Shown piece after piece: positions 1 to 11,985 of a stretch of DNA of 64,000 bases (position 1 is the first letter of the stretch; each line of letters starts with the position of its first letter). The notes beneath the pieces were generated by a model that saw only the letters and a program-made list of their open reading frames with translations, did not search any database and was not told the DNA's origin. Made by a program: the position numbers and the translations under genes. Where the stretch lies: the NCBI GenBank assembly GCA_951799425.1, contig OX637394.1:11464501-11528500 (forward strand), read 5' to 3'. The stretch comes from Ilex aquifolium. Its lineage: Eukaryota; Streptophyta; Magnoliopsida; Aquifoliales; Aquifoliaceae.

Positions 1-165
1 TAATTTTCTATCTTTTTCGGGTTTTAAATCAGTCAAAACAAATGCAACACTTGCTATATCAAGTAACATCATAATTCTCTGTTGCCAACGCTTAAAATTA
101 GACTCATTAAAATGCTCTATTTTTGTCACATCAGGAATGGTCTTGTTTATAATTGTAGCATCCAT
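1..165 (-). pseudogene. Ty1/copia-type gag, N-terminal fragment at window edge
   Basis: The minus strand reads an open frame of 55 codons from an ATG at 165 to the window edge. The frame contains TKIEHFNESNFKRWQQR, the pattern found at the start of plant copia gag polyproteins (the UBN2/DUF4219 type N-terminus, with xFxGxNFxxWxxx). Gag packages retroelement RNA into virus-like particles. The rest of the element would lie to the left of the window, so whether it is intact cannot be judged. The stretch up to about 480 would then be its 5' leader, and 480-1000 may hold part of its LTR. Confidence 0.72.
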
Positions 166-1032
166 ATTAGTCTATTCTTAAGATTGTTGTAAAAAATTTC
201 AAGTCTAAAATGCTACAATACAGAAAATAAACAAGAAATAGGAAACTTATCAATAGAGGAGTGTAGTCACTGTCCTTAAGAATAAATTTTTGCCCTTCTG
301 AGTACGAAACCCGATGCAGTAGGTTATAGCGTCCTATCCTCCAGAATTTAACTATCGCTTTTCCACAAGCGTGCACTCGCAAATGTCTGTATCTCGAAAA
401 ACTCTTGATAATGATAAAGTAATAAAACAGTATACTTGGATTGGATTGCAAAAAAAAAAATGTTTCGGTATCAAATGTTGAAGAGGTTCACAAAACCCAC
501 TGTTCTAAACTCACTGAATATACCTCTGGTTTTTTCTTGTGTGTTTTTTCTGATATAATCCGGTGTACTCTTAAATAGCAGTACTCGTTAAACAACACAA
601 CAGTGGGCTCACAACTTTTGATGGGCTGTGAAGTGACGCATTTGTTCACAACAGGTGGGTGACCAACGAAAAGCAATTACCACCATTGCTATGTGAAGTT
701 TTCTTCTATATTAATATTATAATATGCTATTTAAAAGTGAACAGACACACCCATACGAGGAAGTGCATTTCCCAACTTTGGAAAACTTCTAAAATTTGAA
801 GTCCACTTACGGTTTTGACCCCTTATTGTTTAAATCGACACATTAACGGCTATGAGCATAACCGACTCTAGTTTTAAATTTTGCTCAAAGCAATTTAAAT
901 ATATAAATAAACAAACACATAAATATATATTAAGTATTTTGAAATAAACTTAATAAATTACAACATATTTGTCATAGGTTCATAATGTCTCTCTCGTGTA
1001 TAACTATATACACGAGGATAAAATAACTTTAT
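166..1032 (-). other. Leader and possible LTR of the copia-type element; no gene
   Basis: No credible host gene is seen. On the minus strand the stretch from about 700 down to 478 looks LTR-like: a TATA-like CTATTTAAG near 575 and a CA end near 478 that precedes the gag start by about 310 bases. No matching second LTR is in the window and no clean tRNA-Met primer site was found, so the LTR limits are uncertain. The right part, 720-1032, is plain AT-rich DNA. Confidence 0.35.
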
Positions 1033-1563
1033 GGAAGAATTACACCCAGATTCTCTGAAGTTTGTTATTTGATCACTCAGATCCCCTGAGATTTAAAATA
1101 TTACACACAAACCCCCTGAAGTTTGTACGTGTGTAATACTTAGATCCCTACTGTAAATATATCCGTTGATAAATTACACTCAGACCTCCTGAAATTTATA
1201 AACATATATTATTTAGACCCTTTAAGTTTATAATATCATACTTAGATCAAAAATACTTCAATCAAAGATAAAATATCAAATATTTTAAATTTTACAATTA
1301 AAATTCATATTCTATTATATCATTTATTGAAATAAAATCAAAAATAAAAATTCAATTTTTTCTTAAAAAATCGTAATTAATATACAATTATATATCTACA
1401 AACTTTAGGAGGTCTAAGTGTAATTTATTAATGGATATATTTATAGCAGGGGTCTAAGTGTTACGCACGTACAAACCTCAGGGGATCTATATGTAATATT
1501 TTAAATGTCAGGGGTCTAAGTGATTAAGTGACAAACCTCAGGAGGTCTGAGTGTAATTCTCCC
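1033..1563. mobile_element. Fold-back (long-TIR) MITE, about 530 bp
   Basis: The first 170 bases (starting GGAAGAATTACACCCAGA) are an imperfect inverted copy of the last 170 bases, whose reverse complement starts GGGAGAATTACACTCAGACC. Flanks are TAACTTTAT and AAACATTAT, a decayed 9-base target duplication. There is no coding capacity. The same end motif, repeated 'TTACAC-CAGA-CCCCTGA' blocks, occurs in the element at 53513-54567, so the two are one family. The 9-base duplication suggests mobilisation by a Mutator-type transposase, which is inference. Confidence 0.8.
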
Positions 1564-2074
1564 AAACATTATTTTAGCCTATAATTTTTGTGATTTTCTT
1601 GTAAAACTTCATTATTAACTAATTAATTACCGATCTTTACTAAAATGTGGATTTCGAAGAAAATGGTATAGGGCTTCAATTTACAATATTCAATATGTAA
1701 AATGGTCCACGTGCAACGCACGTGTGCATCAACTAATAAAACTAAAAATATATATATAAGAATGAACAATAGAATATAGCTATGCAAAAGAAAGAGCTTC
1801 ATAACGATTATTAATACAATACTAAAGGTGGTATATCAATGGGTAGGAGGTTATAGGCTAATGTACTAACTCCCACTAATTTTTATTTACTTAGAATACT
1901 AATTGGAAGTTAGTGATCATCCACTTTATATACAATGTAATATTACAACAAAAACTTAATTTTTTAGTTAAATTTTGTCCTTAGAACAGTGTTGAAAAAA
2001 TTTGCAGTTACATAAATGTTTGTGGGATTGGTCGATGTATGAGAATCATTACATTATTGCTATCTTAATATATA
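1564..2074. other. AT-rich spacer with a Helitron-like 3' end
   Basis: No gene is seen. The only structured site is a perfect short hairpin at 1708-1724 (CACGTGCAACGCACGTG), followed after eight bases by CTAA ending at 1736. That is the arrangement of a Helitron 3' terminus (hairpin plus CTRR). The matching 5' TC end was not found. Confidence 0.35.
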
Positions 2075-2472
2075 GAAAAAATTTCACTCACACCCCCTGA
2101 CATTTAACTTTATTACATGTGAACCTCTCATATTTTAAAAATTCCACTGAGACCCCTTGACTTTTGGGAACGCATAACACAGACAACCCTTTCTTTTATC
2201 AGAAATTGAAACAAGAAAAGAGAAACGATGACATCACCAACAAAATGTAATATAATACCCAAAATATCCTTCTGCAATGTGAGAGACTATATTAGCTCAA
2301 TAAAATGTCTAGTCTACCCTCCCACGTCACTTATAATCTTGACAAATAATGATACAACAACTCAATTTTGTTTATTATACTAATCTAATTCACTTAATTA
2401 TATAAATAACAATTAGTCTAAATTTAGTAATAGAAATTAATTCACTAAATCTAATTAACTCGTTAGAACTCA

Positions 2473-3315
2473 CCATCAATACCACAGCCTCCATTATCCA
2501 AAAACCCACCACCAGGGCCGGCCCAAGCCAAACGGAGGCCCAAGGCAAATTTTTTGTATGAGGCCCCATTAATTATTATTATTATTATGGTAATATATAA
2601 TTTTTTATTAAAATATATTCATTTAAAAAAAATTATTTGAGATGTCAACTTACTATTTAAATTTCTATATTCAAATTGTTTAGCATATTATTTAGATTTA
2701 TAAAACTTATTCATGGACAAATAGTCAATAGAATAGTAAGAGAGTAAATTTGAAGCTCAATACTAGAGACACTATAGTGATATTCATGCTGTCATGGCAG
2801 CAGAAAAAAGTTATAAACAAACTTAATTTAAATTTAAATAAATTTAACTTATCAAAAGATCATCAAATTCTAAAAAAAACTAAAATAATTTTCAAGTTGA
2901 TTAAATTGTAGGAAACAATATACGAAAGAAACAATTACATAGTTTTCTTGTACATGGTAGGTTCAAAAACATGAACGGTATTATGACTAATATAATGAAT
3001 TTCATATTACTATAAAACTCGTCAAAGTAAAATTTGACTTCATTGAACATGCCTGTATAAAAAAAATTTAGGGACTCGAAAAATAAAATTTGATTGGATC
3101 GAACATTGATCCAAAAGTTTTATTTGGGACCCTGAAAGCAAATCTAGACTTAATTAAAATTAAATCTAAAATTTTTAAAAATAATTTAAAGTCAAGGAAA
3201 TTTAAATCTAAAAAAAATTTGAGGCCCCAAAAAATATGGGGCCTAGGTGAGAACTTCGATTACATAGCCTATGGATCGGCCTAACACCACAACCTCCACC
3301 ATCCAAAACCCACCA
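2473..3315. repeat. Tandem duplication, copy 1 (hAT-like unit)
   Basis: This 843-base unit is repeated immediately downstream from 3316. Both copies begin CCATCAATAC and contain the same inner element, starting CAGGGCCGGCCCAAGCC at 2513 in this copy and ending near GGATCGGCCT at about 3282. The inner ends form imperfect inverted repeats (AGGGCCGGCCC against AGGCCGATCC) next to CCCACCAC and AACACCAC, which resembles a decayed 8-base hAT target duplication. No transposase frame remains. Confidence 0.75.
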
Positions 3316-4637
3316 CCATCAATACTACAGCCTCCATTATCCAAAAACCCACCACCAGGGGCGGCCCAAGCCAAACGGGGCGTAGGCAAAAAATTTGTAT
3401 GAGGCCCCATTAATAATTATTATTATTATAATATATAATATTTTTTATTTTTATTAAAATTTATTTATTTTAAAAAAAATTATTTGAGATGTCAACTTAT
3501 TATTTAAATTTCTATATTCAAATTCTTTAGCATATTATTTAGATTTATAAAACTTATTCAAGGACAAATAGTCAAATGAATAATAAGAGAGTAGATTTGA
3601 ATATCAATACTAGACAGTCTAGTGATATTCATGCTGTCATGGCAACAGAAAGAAGCTAATAACAAACTCAATTTAAATTTAAAGAAATTTAACTTATCAA
3701 AAGACCATCAAATTATAAAAAAAAACTAAAATATTTTTCAAGTTGATTAAATTGTTGGAAACAATATACAAAAAAAACAATTACATAGTTTTCTTGTACA
3801 TGGTAGGTTCAATAATATGAACAGTATTATGATTAATATAACGAATTTCATAAAAGTAAAATTTGACTTTATTGAACATATGTTTATAAAAAAAAATTAG
3901 GGGCTCGAAAAATAAAATTTGATTGGATCGAACATTGATCTAAAATTTTATTTGGGACCTTGAAAACAAATCTAGACTTAATTAGAATTGAATCTAAATT
4001 TTTTTAAAAATAATTTAAAGTCAAGGAAATCTAAATCAGGAGCCTGCAACCACCGACAACAGCCATCCATTGACTGCACTGCCCACATCCACCGACCGAC
4101 TTCACATTCTTCACATCCCACTACCCATTCTTCACAGCCCAAACTCCACCGATTGCACCGACAGCACCCAAACCAAACCCTAGTCGAACCACCAACCACC
4201 ACACTATACCCAATACCAAAGTCTCCACCGACAGCAACACCATCCCCCACTGCCCAGTGGCGAACCAAACCAAAACCACCAACATAATCACACCTAGGCC
4301 ACCAACAACAAACCACCGATAGCCACAATAAACCAACACCAAAACTGAAACCAAGGCCACCCATTGAATCTAGCAAACAACTCCTTACCAAATACCCAAA
4401 CCCTAGCCATCGCCAAACATCTCAGGACAGCCAACGTCCACCGACGGTGAAAACTAAATTCAGCCTCCACTCCACCGACAGCCACCACTCCACCATCTAC
4501 CTACACAAACACACCAACAACATCAGCCCACCGACCAGTATCCCACCGACAACATAACAACATCAATCTAGGTATCAAAATCCTAACCCTAACCCAAACT
4601 CTAGCCCCTAGTCCACGTCCACGGACTTGCCTCACAT

Positions 4638-5783
4638 ATGGCCAATTTGGCTGCCGATGATGACCCAACCGCCGGCCTAAACCCACCACCCGACCTTCCC
4701 CCTCCTGACGAACACACTTATACTGGCGGAGTTATCCACCACCCCACGACCGGCGATCTACATCACGTTGACCCCGCGGGTTACACTTATAAGAAAACTC
4801 GGCCCACTCAATCTGTCCATCCCATCATCAAACCTGGCCTACTTCCCACAATTCGCCAACCTCCTCAAGCTAAACACCAACCCGGCCGAAACCTAACACA
4901 ACCTGGTGCTCCAAAACCAGCCATACCTACCACCTATAATTCTTGGACCCGACCCCCCGGTTCTGCCCCGGACCCGACCCGACCACACAAGTCATTCATA
5001 GATGTTTTGAGGGGATCTACCACCCCTGGCTCTGATGCTCCCACTCGTCGAGTTCCCCGCCCCGTCACACAATACAGGGGTACCCCGGCGATTGGCTTTT
5101 CTGACGAGGAGATTGAGAGTCTCGTAGCTCCTTTCAGGTTGGCCCTGGTGGGCAAGTTTACTGGAGGCCGTCCTCCGATGGAAATGATCAGGAGATTCTT
5201 GTAGCTGATTGGATTGAGGGGGCAGGTTAGTGCCTCTTTGTTAGACAGCTGACACGTGTTCCTGATGTGCGACCTTAAGGAGGATTACACCCGTCTCTGG
5301 GTGAAGCAGGCTTGGTCGGTTTATGGCAGAGAGATGCGCATGTTCAAGTGGACTCCACAGTTTCACTGTACCGAGGAGTCGCCCATAGTTCCTATCTGGG
5401 TTTCATTCCCATATTTACCAGTCCACTTTGTGCGCTCCCAGGATGCATTTCTCGATAGCTTCGGCGATTAGGACGCCTTTACGGGTTGATCAGGCCACAG
5501 CGAGTTTGAGCCGGCCTTCAATTGACAGGGTGTTGGTTAAGTATGATGTCACATGGCCGCGGGTGCTGAGGATTAGGATAGGCAGACAGGAGACCGAATT
5601 TTGGCAGGATGTGCTCTACGAGGATGTACCGCAGTATTGTTCTGGGTGTTGGCATTTAGGCCATTCAGTGGAGACCTGCATCACCCACTCCCAGCCCCGG
5701 GAGGAGGTCAGTGGAGACCGGCCACAGCATGGTCGAGGTGATGGCCAGCAGAGGACTAGACCACAGGAGGGAGCACCCAGCTA
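4638..5783 (+). pseudogene. LINE ORF1, nucleic-acid-binding protein, broken
   Basis: The frame opens with ATG at 4638 and codes a proline-rich N-terminus for about 150 residues, followed by a conserved block including IGFSDEEIESLVAPFRLALVGKF. A stop at 5202 ends that frame. The protein resumes at about 5256 (LWVKQAWSVYGREMRMFKW) and shifts again near 5460. It ends with a CCHC-type knuckle, CSGCWHLGHSVETC, encoded near 5639-5680, and a stop at 5781. ORF1 proteins of plant L1 elements bind the element RNA. The three-piece frame means the gene is dead. Confidence 0.85.
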
Positions 5784-6502
5784 GAGATCCCCAACCCCTA
5801 CTGTTCCTCCCAGGAGTACCGATCAGGTTAGAGTATCCCCTGGCGGAGTGACAGATGTCATTACCGTTGTTCATCCCCCTAGGGATATAGTTGCTAACAC
5901 TAGGGAGTCCGTCTCCGCTGCTCTTGTCCAGATTGTTGTTGAGCCGTATAATGTGGGTGAGCCAGTGGTTGTGGTCAGTTCGGATACTATCCCTGCTAGT
6001 GTTGTACAGGAGTAGAGTTTGTGCCCTGATCATTCAGTAGACACAGTTTTTGAGCTAGTCCGTGATGGACATGTGACTACCCCCGCCGTTCACCCGACTA
6101 TTCGTGAGCTCCGAGGGGTTCAAAATTCTCCGGTTGTGTCAGTTTCTGAGGATACTAGTTTAAGGTGTAGAGATAAGAGTGTTTCTAGTCGGCCCGTGGA
6201 TTGTACCACCTCGACTGATATCCCTCTCAACCCTGGATTTTCTACTGGGGTTGAGAGTCACTCTACTGGAGATATATCCTCTGATGAGTCCTTGGGTGGT
6301 GATGTTGGATCCTTTTCTGACCCGCAGAAGGGTCATTCTCAGCCTGGATGAGCTATAGTGATTTATGATGCCTCACAGTCCGGTTGGCAGGTCCCGCTGC
6401 GTTGATCTCAACGTATTGGTAGGGGAGGTCGAGCAGACAAAGGAGATAGAGGTGGTAGGCCTGGTCGAGGAATGCTTAGTGTGGTTCTTCCACTCCTTTC
6501 TG

Positions 6503-9500
6503 ATGATTAGTACGCTCATATGGAATATCAGAGGGATCAGTCAAGCCTCTTCGTTTAGAAGGCTCAGTAAGCTGATCCGCTCACACCACTTATCAATGTT
6601 TTGTATTTTGGAGCCTTTTGTTGACCGGGATCGGTTGGAGTCTTTTCGGATTTGTTTGCACATAGAGCATAGTTTTTGTTCTATTTCAGGAAAGATTTGG
6701 ATTTTTTGGTCTTCCCCTTTTCGGTTGGAGGTTCTTCAGGATGATGGTCAGGTGGTTCACTGCCAGGTGCGGCATTCTTCCTTACCGGATCCAGTTTTTG
6801 TTTCTTTTGTGTATGCCAGTTGCGTAGCTTTTGTTCGACAGGATTTGTGGGATGCCTTGACACAGTTTGGGAGCATTCATGATGGTCCATGGATGGTTGG
6901 TTGAGATTTCAACGTTGTTGAGTCCCATTCTGAGATCCGGGAGGGGGGGTCATACTCACTCTCAGCCCACTATTGATGCTTTTTCCTTATCTTTGTTGTC
7001 CAGTGGTTTGGAGGATGATGGGTTTGAGGGTATTCTGTTCACATGGACGAATGGACGTACCAAGAGGAGATTGGATAGAGTAGTGGTGAATGCTCAGTGG
7101 AGTTCTTATTTTCTCGTGTTTCTGGTTACCCACCTGAATCGGACTTGTTCAGATCATTCACCATTGTTGATATCTGGAGATCAGCGTAAAAGTAAAGGGT
7201 TGAGCCGATTCAAGTTTCTTCACACTTGGACCAGGCACAGAGATTTTTTGGAGGTTGTGCGACAGAGCTGGACCTTTCTTGTGTTTGCTCTGGGGATGTC
7301 TGCGTTTCAATCGAAGCTTATTCGGTTGAAACAAACCCTGAAGGTCTGGAACAAGGAAGTGTTCGGCAATGCGTTTCAGCGGGTTCAGGAGGCGGAGGCC
7401 GAGGTTAGTAGGAGAGAGGTGGCACATGATCAGTCAGTGTCTTCTTCAGATCGGGCTGTCCTTCATCAGGTCAGGGCTGAGTTGCAGCAGGCTTTACATT
7501 GTGAGGAGTCCTTTATGAGACAGCAGTCCCGTGTCTGCTGGCTTCAAGAGGGGGATTCAAACACCCGCTTCTTTCATGCTTCAGTGAGGAAGAAGCAGCA
7601 TGTTCTTTTAATCCATCGGATCTGGGGTGATAACGCAGAGTGGATTACTGAGCCTGGGGCTATTGGCGCTTTGGCAGTGTCCTTTTTTCAGGGATTGTTC
7701 TCTGTGGGGGCTGGTCAGGTTGAGGTTGCAGATTTTTCAGCTATTCCAGCTATTGTGACCGGTGCAGATGATGTTGGGTTATGTGTTATGCCGACTTTAG
7801 AGGAGGTGAGACAGGTCGTGTTCTCTATTGATTCTGATAGTACGCCGGGGCCGGATGAGTATTGCAGTCGCTTTTATCAGTTTTGCTGGGACATTGTGGG
7901 AGCAGATTTGCTGGCTGCAGTTCAGGATTACTTCTGAGGTTCTCCTATGCCACGAGGATTCATGAGCACGTTAGTGGTGCTTTTGTCCAAGAAGGAGTCA
8001 CCTTCTACTTGGGCAGATTTTCGGCCGATCAGTTTATGTAACGTGAGCAACAAAGTGATCACGAAGATCCTCGTTTCTCGTCTGCCATCTTTGTTGCCGC
8101 GTATCATATCACCGACGCAGAGTGGGTTTGTGTTTGGCCGAGTGTTGCAGGACAGTGTTCTTTTGGCTCAGGAGTTGGTTCGTGATTTGGGGAGAGGTTC
8201 CCGGGGTGGGAATGTCGTGCTGAAGCTTGATATGGCTAAGACATATGACAAGATGTCTTGGATATTCATCCTCCAGATGTTGCGGGCTTTTGGGTTCTCT
8301 GAGGGCTGGATTTCTTTGGTTCGGCGGGCTATCTAGGGGCCGTGATTTTCTGTGATGGTGAATGGGGTCAGTCAGGGCTTTTTCTAGTCGCAGGGGGGGC
8401 TGCGGCAGGGTGACCCCCTTTCTCCTTGTGTTGTTCATCATTGCTGCAGAGTATCTCTCTCGAGACTTGGACTCTTTGTATGCTAGGTTTCCGGGGGTGG
8501 CTTATAGTACTGGAGTTGGGGTTTCGGTTTCACATTTGGCTTTTGCTGATGACATTATTATTTTTACTAATGGGTGTCGGTCGAGCTTGCATCGAGTTAT
8601 GGATTTCCTTCATCACTATGAGGCTGCCTCTGGTCAGTTAGTTAGTTAGGCCAAGAGTAGTTTCTATATCAGTTCGCGTGCCTCGCATTCTAGAGAGGTG
8701 ATTTCACGACAGACCACTGGTTTTCAGAGGCGTGACCACCTTCAATTTATTTATCTGGGGTGCCCTATCTACTTGGATCATCTCCGGATCTCGTATTTTG
8801 ATGAGATGATTCGGAAGGTGCGCGAGCGAATTCTGGATGGGTGAATCGCTTGCTTTCCTTTGTAGGTAAGCTCACTTTGATTCGTCATGTGCTCGCGTTG
8901 ATGCCTATTCAGTTGTTTCATGTGCTGAGGCCTCCTGCGGATGTTTTCCACAAGTTAGAGAGGATGTTAACTCGTTTCTTGTGGGGTGACACAGCTACCC
9001 ATCGGAGGACTCACTGGTGTCACTGGGCTAAGGTATGTTACCCTGTAGAGGAGGGCGGCTTAGGAGTGCGTTCTTTTTCTGACTTAGCTGAGGCTTGTGA
9101 GGTGAAGCTGTGGTGGAACTTTCGTGCTCAACAGTCACTTTGGTCCACTTTTATGAGGGTCAAGTACTGTAGGTCCACCCATCCTGGGCTGATTGAGTTT
9201 CGTTACCCAGCTTCACCTCTTTGGAGGCGATTGTGTGGGATTCGATCTGTGGCTAAGCCGAAGATCATATGGTTAGTACGGTCCGGTGAGGTCAGTTTCT
9301 GGTATGATTGTTGGTTGGGGGATTACCCGTTGGCTTTAGTGTGTCCGGGGGCAGTTCCTAGGGTTCCTGTTTCTGCTTACTGGGCGGGTCGGCAGTGGGA
9401 CAGAGGCCAGTTGTTGGGGGTTTTGCCTTCTTCAATTGTAGAGCAGATTATGCAGATTCTGATTCCGGATCAGGGGGGTTGATCAGATGAGGTGGAGTTT

Positions 9501-10610
9501 ATCTTTGGATGTAAATTTTTCCTTAAGGACTGCTTGGGCTGATATTCGGGGTGTGGCTCCAGTTCGGGCTGGGTTTTCTTGTGTCTGGCAGAGACATATT
9601 CCAACTCAAGTCTCCTTCTTTATGTGGCGGTTGTTTCATGGTTTCCTGGTCACAATGATGGCTTAGAGAGACGGGGTTTTCATGTAGTATCCCGGTGTGT
9701 GTGTGGTGGGGCTGTTGAGACTCTTAGGCATCTTTTTTTGGATTGTCCGCTTACAGTTCAGGTGTGGGGTCACTTTTATCAGATGTTTGGGATCAGATCT
9801 TGGCCGTTTCCGTCTCCTTATACTTTAATGCTTCGTTGGCGGCGTTGTGCTCCTTCTGCAGGTCGCGTGCGGGTACTGCTACCGTCCTTTATTCTGTGGC
9901 ACTTATGGAAGGCGCGTAATGCTTATAGGTTCGATGGTCGGGCCTTTCAGGTGCCCGTTGTGGTTCAGAGGGTTATGGCTGATATGTAGTTGTTTGGGCT
10001 TGCTTTTGGGTTTGCTCCGAGTCAGTTGCATCATGATGAGTCGGTTGAGTTTGTGGGTTCTCTTAGGGTCTTGGTTCCTCGTCATCGGCCTCTTCGCTTG
10101 GTTGCTTGGACTCTTCCTGTACCAGGTTGCCTGAAGATAAGTGTTGACGGTTGTTCTAAAGGCAATCTGGGGCTGTCTGCGGCAAGGGGTGTTATTCGGG
10201 ACCACCAGGGTCGGGTTCTCAGGGTTTTTGGCTTGTTTCTGGGGCATCAGTCTATTCTGTATGCGGAGATGCAAGCTGTTTGTGCTGGGTTGGAGTTGGC
10301 CGCAGATTTGGGAGCTTCAGAGTTGGTAGTGGAGTCAGATTCAGCTACAGTGGTTTCTTGGGTTTATTCTCAGGGTACTGGATGCTGGGTTTATGCTTAC
10401 CTACTTGCTCGGATTCGACTTCTGTGTGCTTCTCTCTCGGCTCGCGTCTGCCACGTCCTGTGGGAGGCGAATCAGGATGCCGACTTCATGGCTAATTGGG
10501 CTTGTTCTCAGCAGCTCAATCAGCGATTTCCTGATTCGTCATCCGTTCCTTCTGGGATTGCTAGCATCCTCGCCTTAGATGCTCGACAGACTCCTCACGT
10601 TCGTCGGTGA
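6503..10610 (+). pseudogene. LINE ORF2: endonuclease, reverse transcriptase, RNase H; broken
   Basis: The likely start is ATG at 6503, giving MISTLIWNIRG, the classic opening of the apurinic-type endonuclease. A TGA at 6902-6904 interrupts the endonuclease motif where G-x-DFNVV should be read. Reverse-transcriptase motifs follow: STPGPDEY near 7840, DFRPISLCNV near 8020, KLDMAKTYDKMSW near 8225 and FADD near 8545. A zinc-binding region (CVCGGAVETLRHLFLDCP) is near 9700. The RNase H domain is in the last frame (9990-10610), with ISVDGCSKG, AEMQAVCAGLELA, ESDSATVVSW and a final NQDADFMANW, so its acidic residues are visible. At least six frame breaks are present. Confidence 0.9.
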
Positions 10611-11286
10611 GTTTTTTAGTTTCATTTATGTTTTCAGTTATTTTGTTCTGTGGGGAGTCTCCACTTTGTTTTAATATTTTTGGTGGTGAGTCACCACGTT
10701 ACTTTTGCTTTAATCCTCCCACTTTGTGCTTCTGGAGGCTTGGCTCTTTGTCCTCATCTTCTCTTGTACTTTTTTTCTTTTAGTTATATATACAGGTAAG
10801 GGTCCTGCCAAACCCCCCACCCACACTGGGTGGCTTTGTGAAAAAAAAAAAGGAAATCTAAATCTAAAAAAAATTTGAGGCCCCATATTTAGCGAGGACT
10901 TCGATTACCTAGCCTAAGGATCGGCTTTAACACCACAACCTCCACCATCCAAAACCCACCACCAACGCCACCGTCTCCATCATCCAAAACCCACCACTAG
11001 AGAGAGAGAGACCAAAACCATTAGATTTGATCTCTGATTGGTGGACGAAGAGATTTTAAGACCTACAACTAGGTTTTGCAAAGGTGCATGCAAGGCGGGG
11101 GAGATGACTGCGAGGTGGAGATAGGGGAGGAGGGGTGAGGGAGTAAGTGGCAGGAGACTGATGGGGAGTGGAAGTGGAAGGCTAAGGATGTCGGTCCCCC
11201 CCCCCCCCCTAATTCAACTTAAAAAAAAAGGATGTCGGTGGTGTTTGGGGAAGCAGAGAGAGAGAGAGAAAAAGTGGGGGCAGTGT

Positions 11287-11985
11287 CAGGAGTGCAACTT
11301 GTGCGGCCAACCCGAATTCAACCCGAAAAAAATAAGGCTTGAGTTAAGTTTTCTAATATTTGGGTTGGGTTTGAACAAAAAAATATCAACCCGAATTGAA
11401 TTTGGACAGTATCCAAGTTGAGACCTCAGGTTACGTGGGTTCAACCCAATTATATAAATCAAACTCAACCCGATTATATAAATCGAGCCCAACCCAAATT
11501 CTAAATTTGACTCAATCTGAACATATTTAAAAATAAATATATAAATCAATATAACAATATAACTTGCAAGTTAAAACACTAGGGATTAATCTTCTGGTTC
11601 AATCTTATGTTAAACATTTGGCTATTATGTCTTTATGTTAAACATTGATTTTTATGCTTTAAATATTATGGTTTTTATGTTAAACATTTGATTAAAGTTG
11701 TTAGTTGTTATTTTAAGTGAATACTATATAGTATGTACCAAGTTTAGAACAACATGATGATTTCGAGCTTGAATGAACCCAATTTGAATTCTAACCCAAA
11801 ATCAGTCCAAATTACATAACCCAAATTCTAACCTGAAATTTGCCCGAATTACGTAACCCGAATTTAACTTGAATCCGCCCAAATTAAATTTAGGCAGTAT
11901 GCATGTTGAGCTCGGGTTAAGGTTGAGAATTATATATTTAGGGTTGACACCTCAACTCGTCCAACCCGTCCAAGTTGCACCCCTA
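11287..11985. mobile_element. Non-autonomous hAT-like element, about 700 bp
   Basis: The left end CAGGAGTGCAACTTG and the right end CAAGTTGCACCCCTA (11971-11985) are inverted copies, continuing into CCAACCCG-type blocks. The inside is dominated by iterated AACCCGAATT and CAACCCAA motifs in both orientations and has no real ORF. The ends resemble hAT elements beginning CAGGG. No clean 8-base target duplication was found, so the family is uncertain. It lies inside the outer 2075-12196 element. Confidence 0.55.

Larger units (their letters stand above)
4038..10849 (+). mobile_element. L1-type LINE with RNase H, decayed but near full length
   Basis: The element runs from a CA-rich 5' region through ORF1 and ORF2 remnants to a 3' end at CTGGGTGGCTTTGTG followed by a short poly-A at 10841-10851. 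Flanking 15-base direct repeats AAGGAAATCTAAATC lie at 4023-4037 and 10850-10864. It shows the order of plant L1 elements: a DUF4283-like region and CCHC knuckle in ORF1, then endonuclease, reverse transcriptase, zinc-binding region and RNase H in ORF2. Several stops and frameshifts break both ORFs, so it cannot make its own proteins. Its third-position GC is far higher than the surrounding DNA. Confidence 0.95.
3316..10964. repeat. Tandem duplication, copy 2, split by the LINE
   Basis: The second copy of the 843-base unit runs 3316-4037 and resumes at 10850-10964. Its inner element starts CAGGGGCGGCCCAAGCC at 3356, and its right end GGATCGGCTT followed by TAACACCACAACCTCCACC is found only after the LINE. 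The interruption falls at the site AAGGAAATCTAAATC, which copy 1 carries unsplit near 3194 as AAGGAAATTTAAATC. Copy 1 is therefore an internal record of the empty site. Confidence 0.8.

Noticed and set aside
3978..4689. Overlapping frames on both strands in the CA-rich 5' part of the LINE
   Set aside because: They come from the CCA-rich composition of the LINE 5' region and show no conserved domain.
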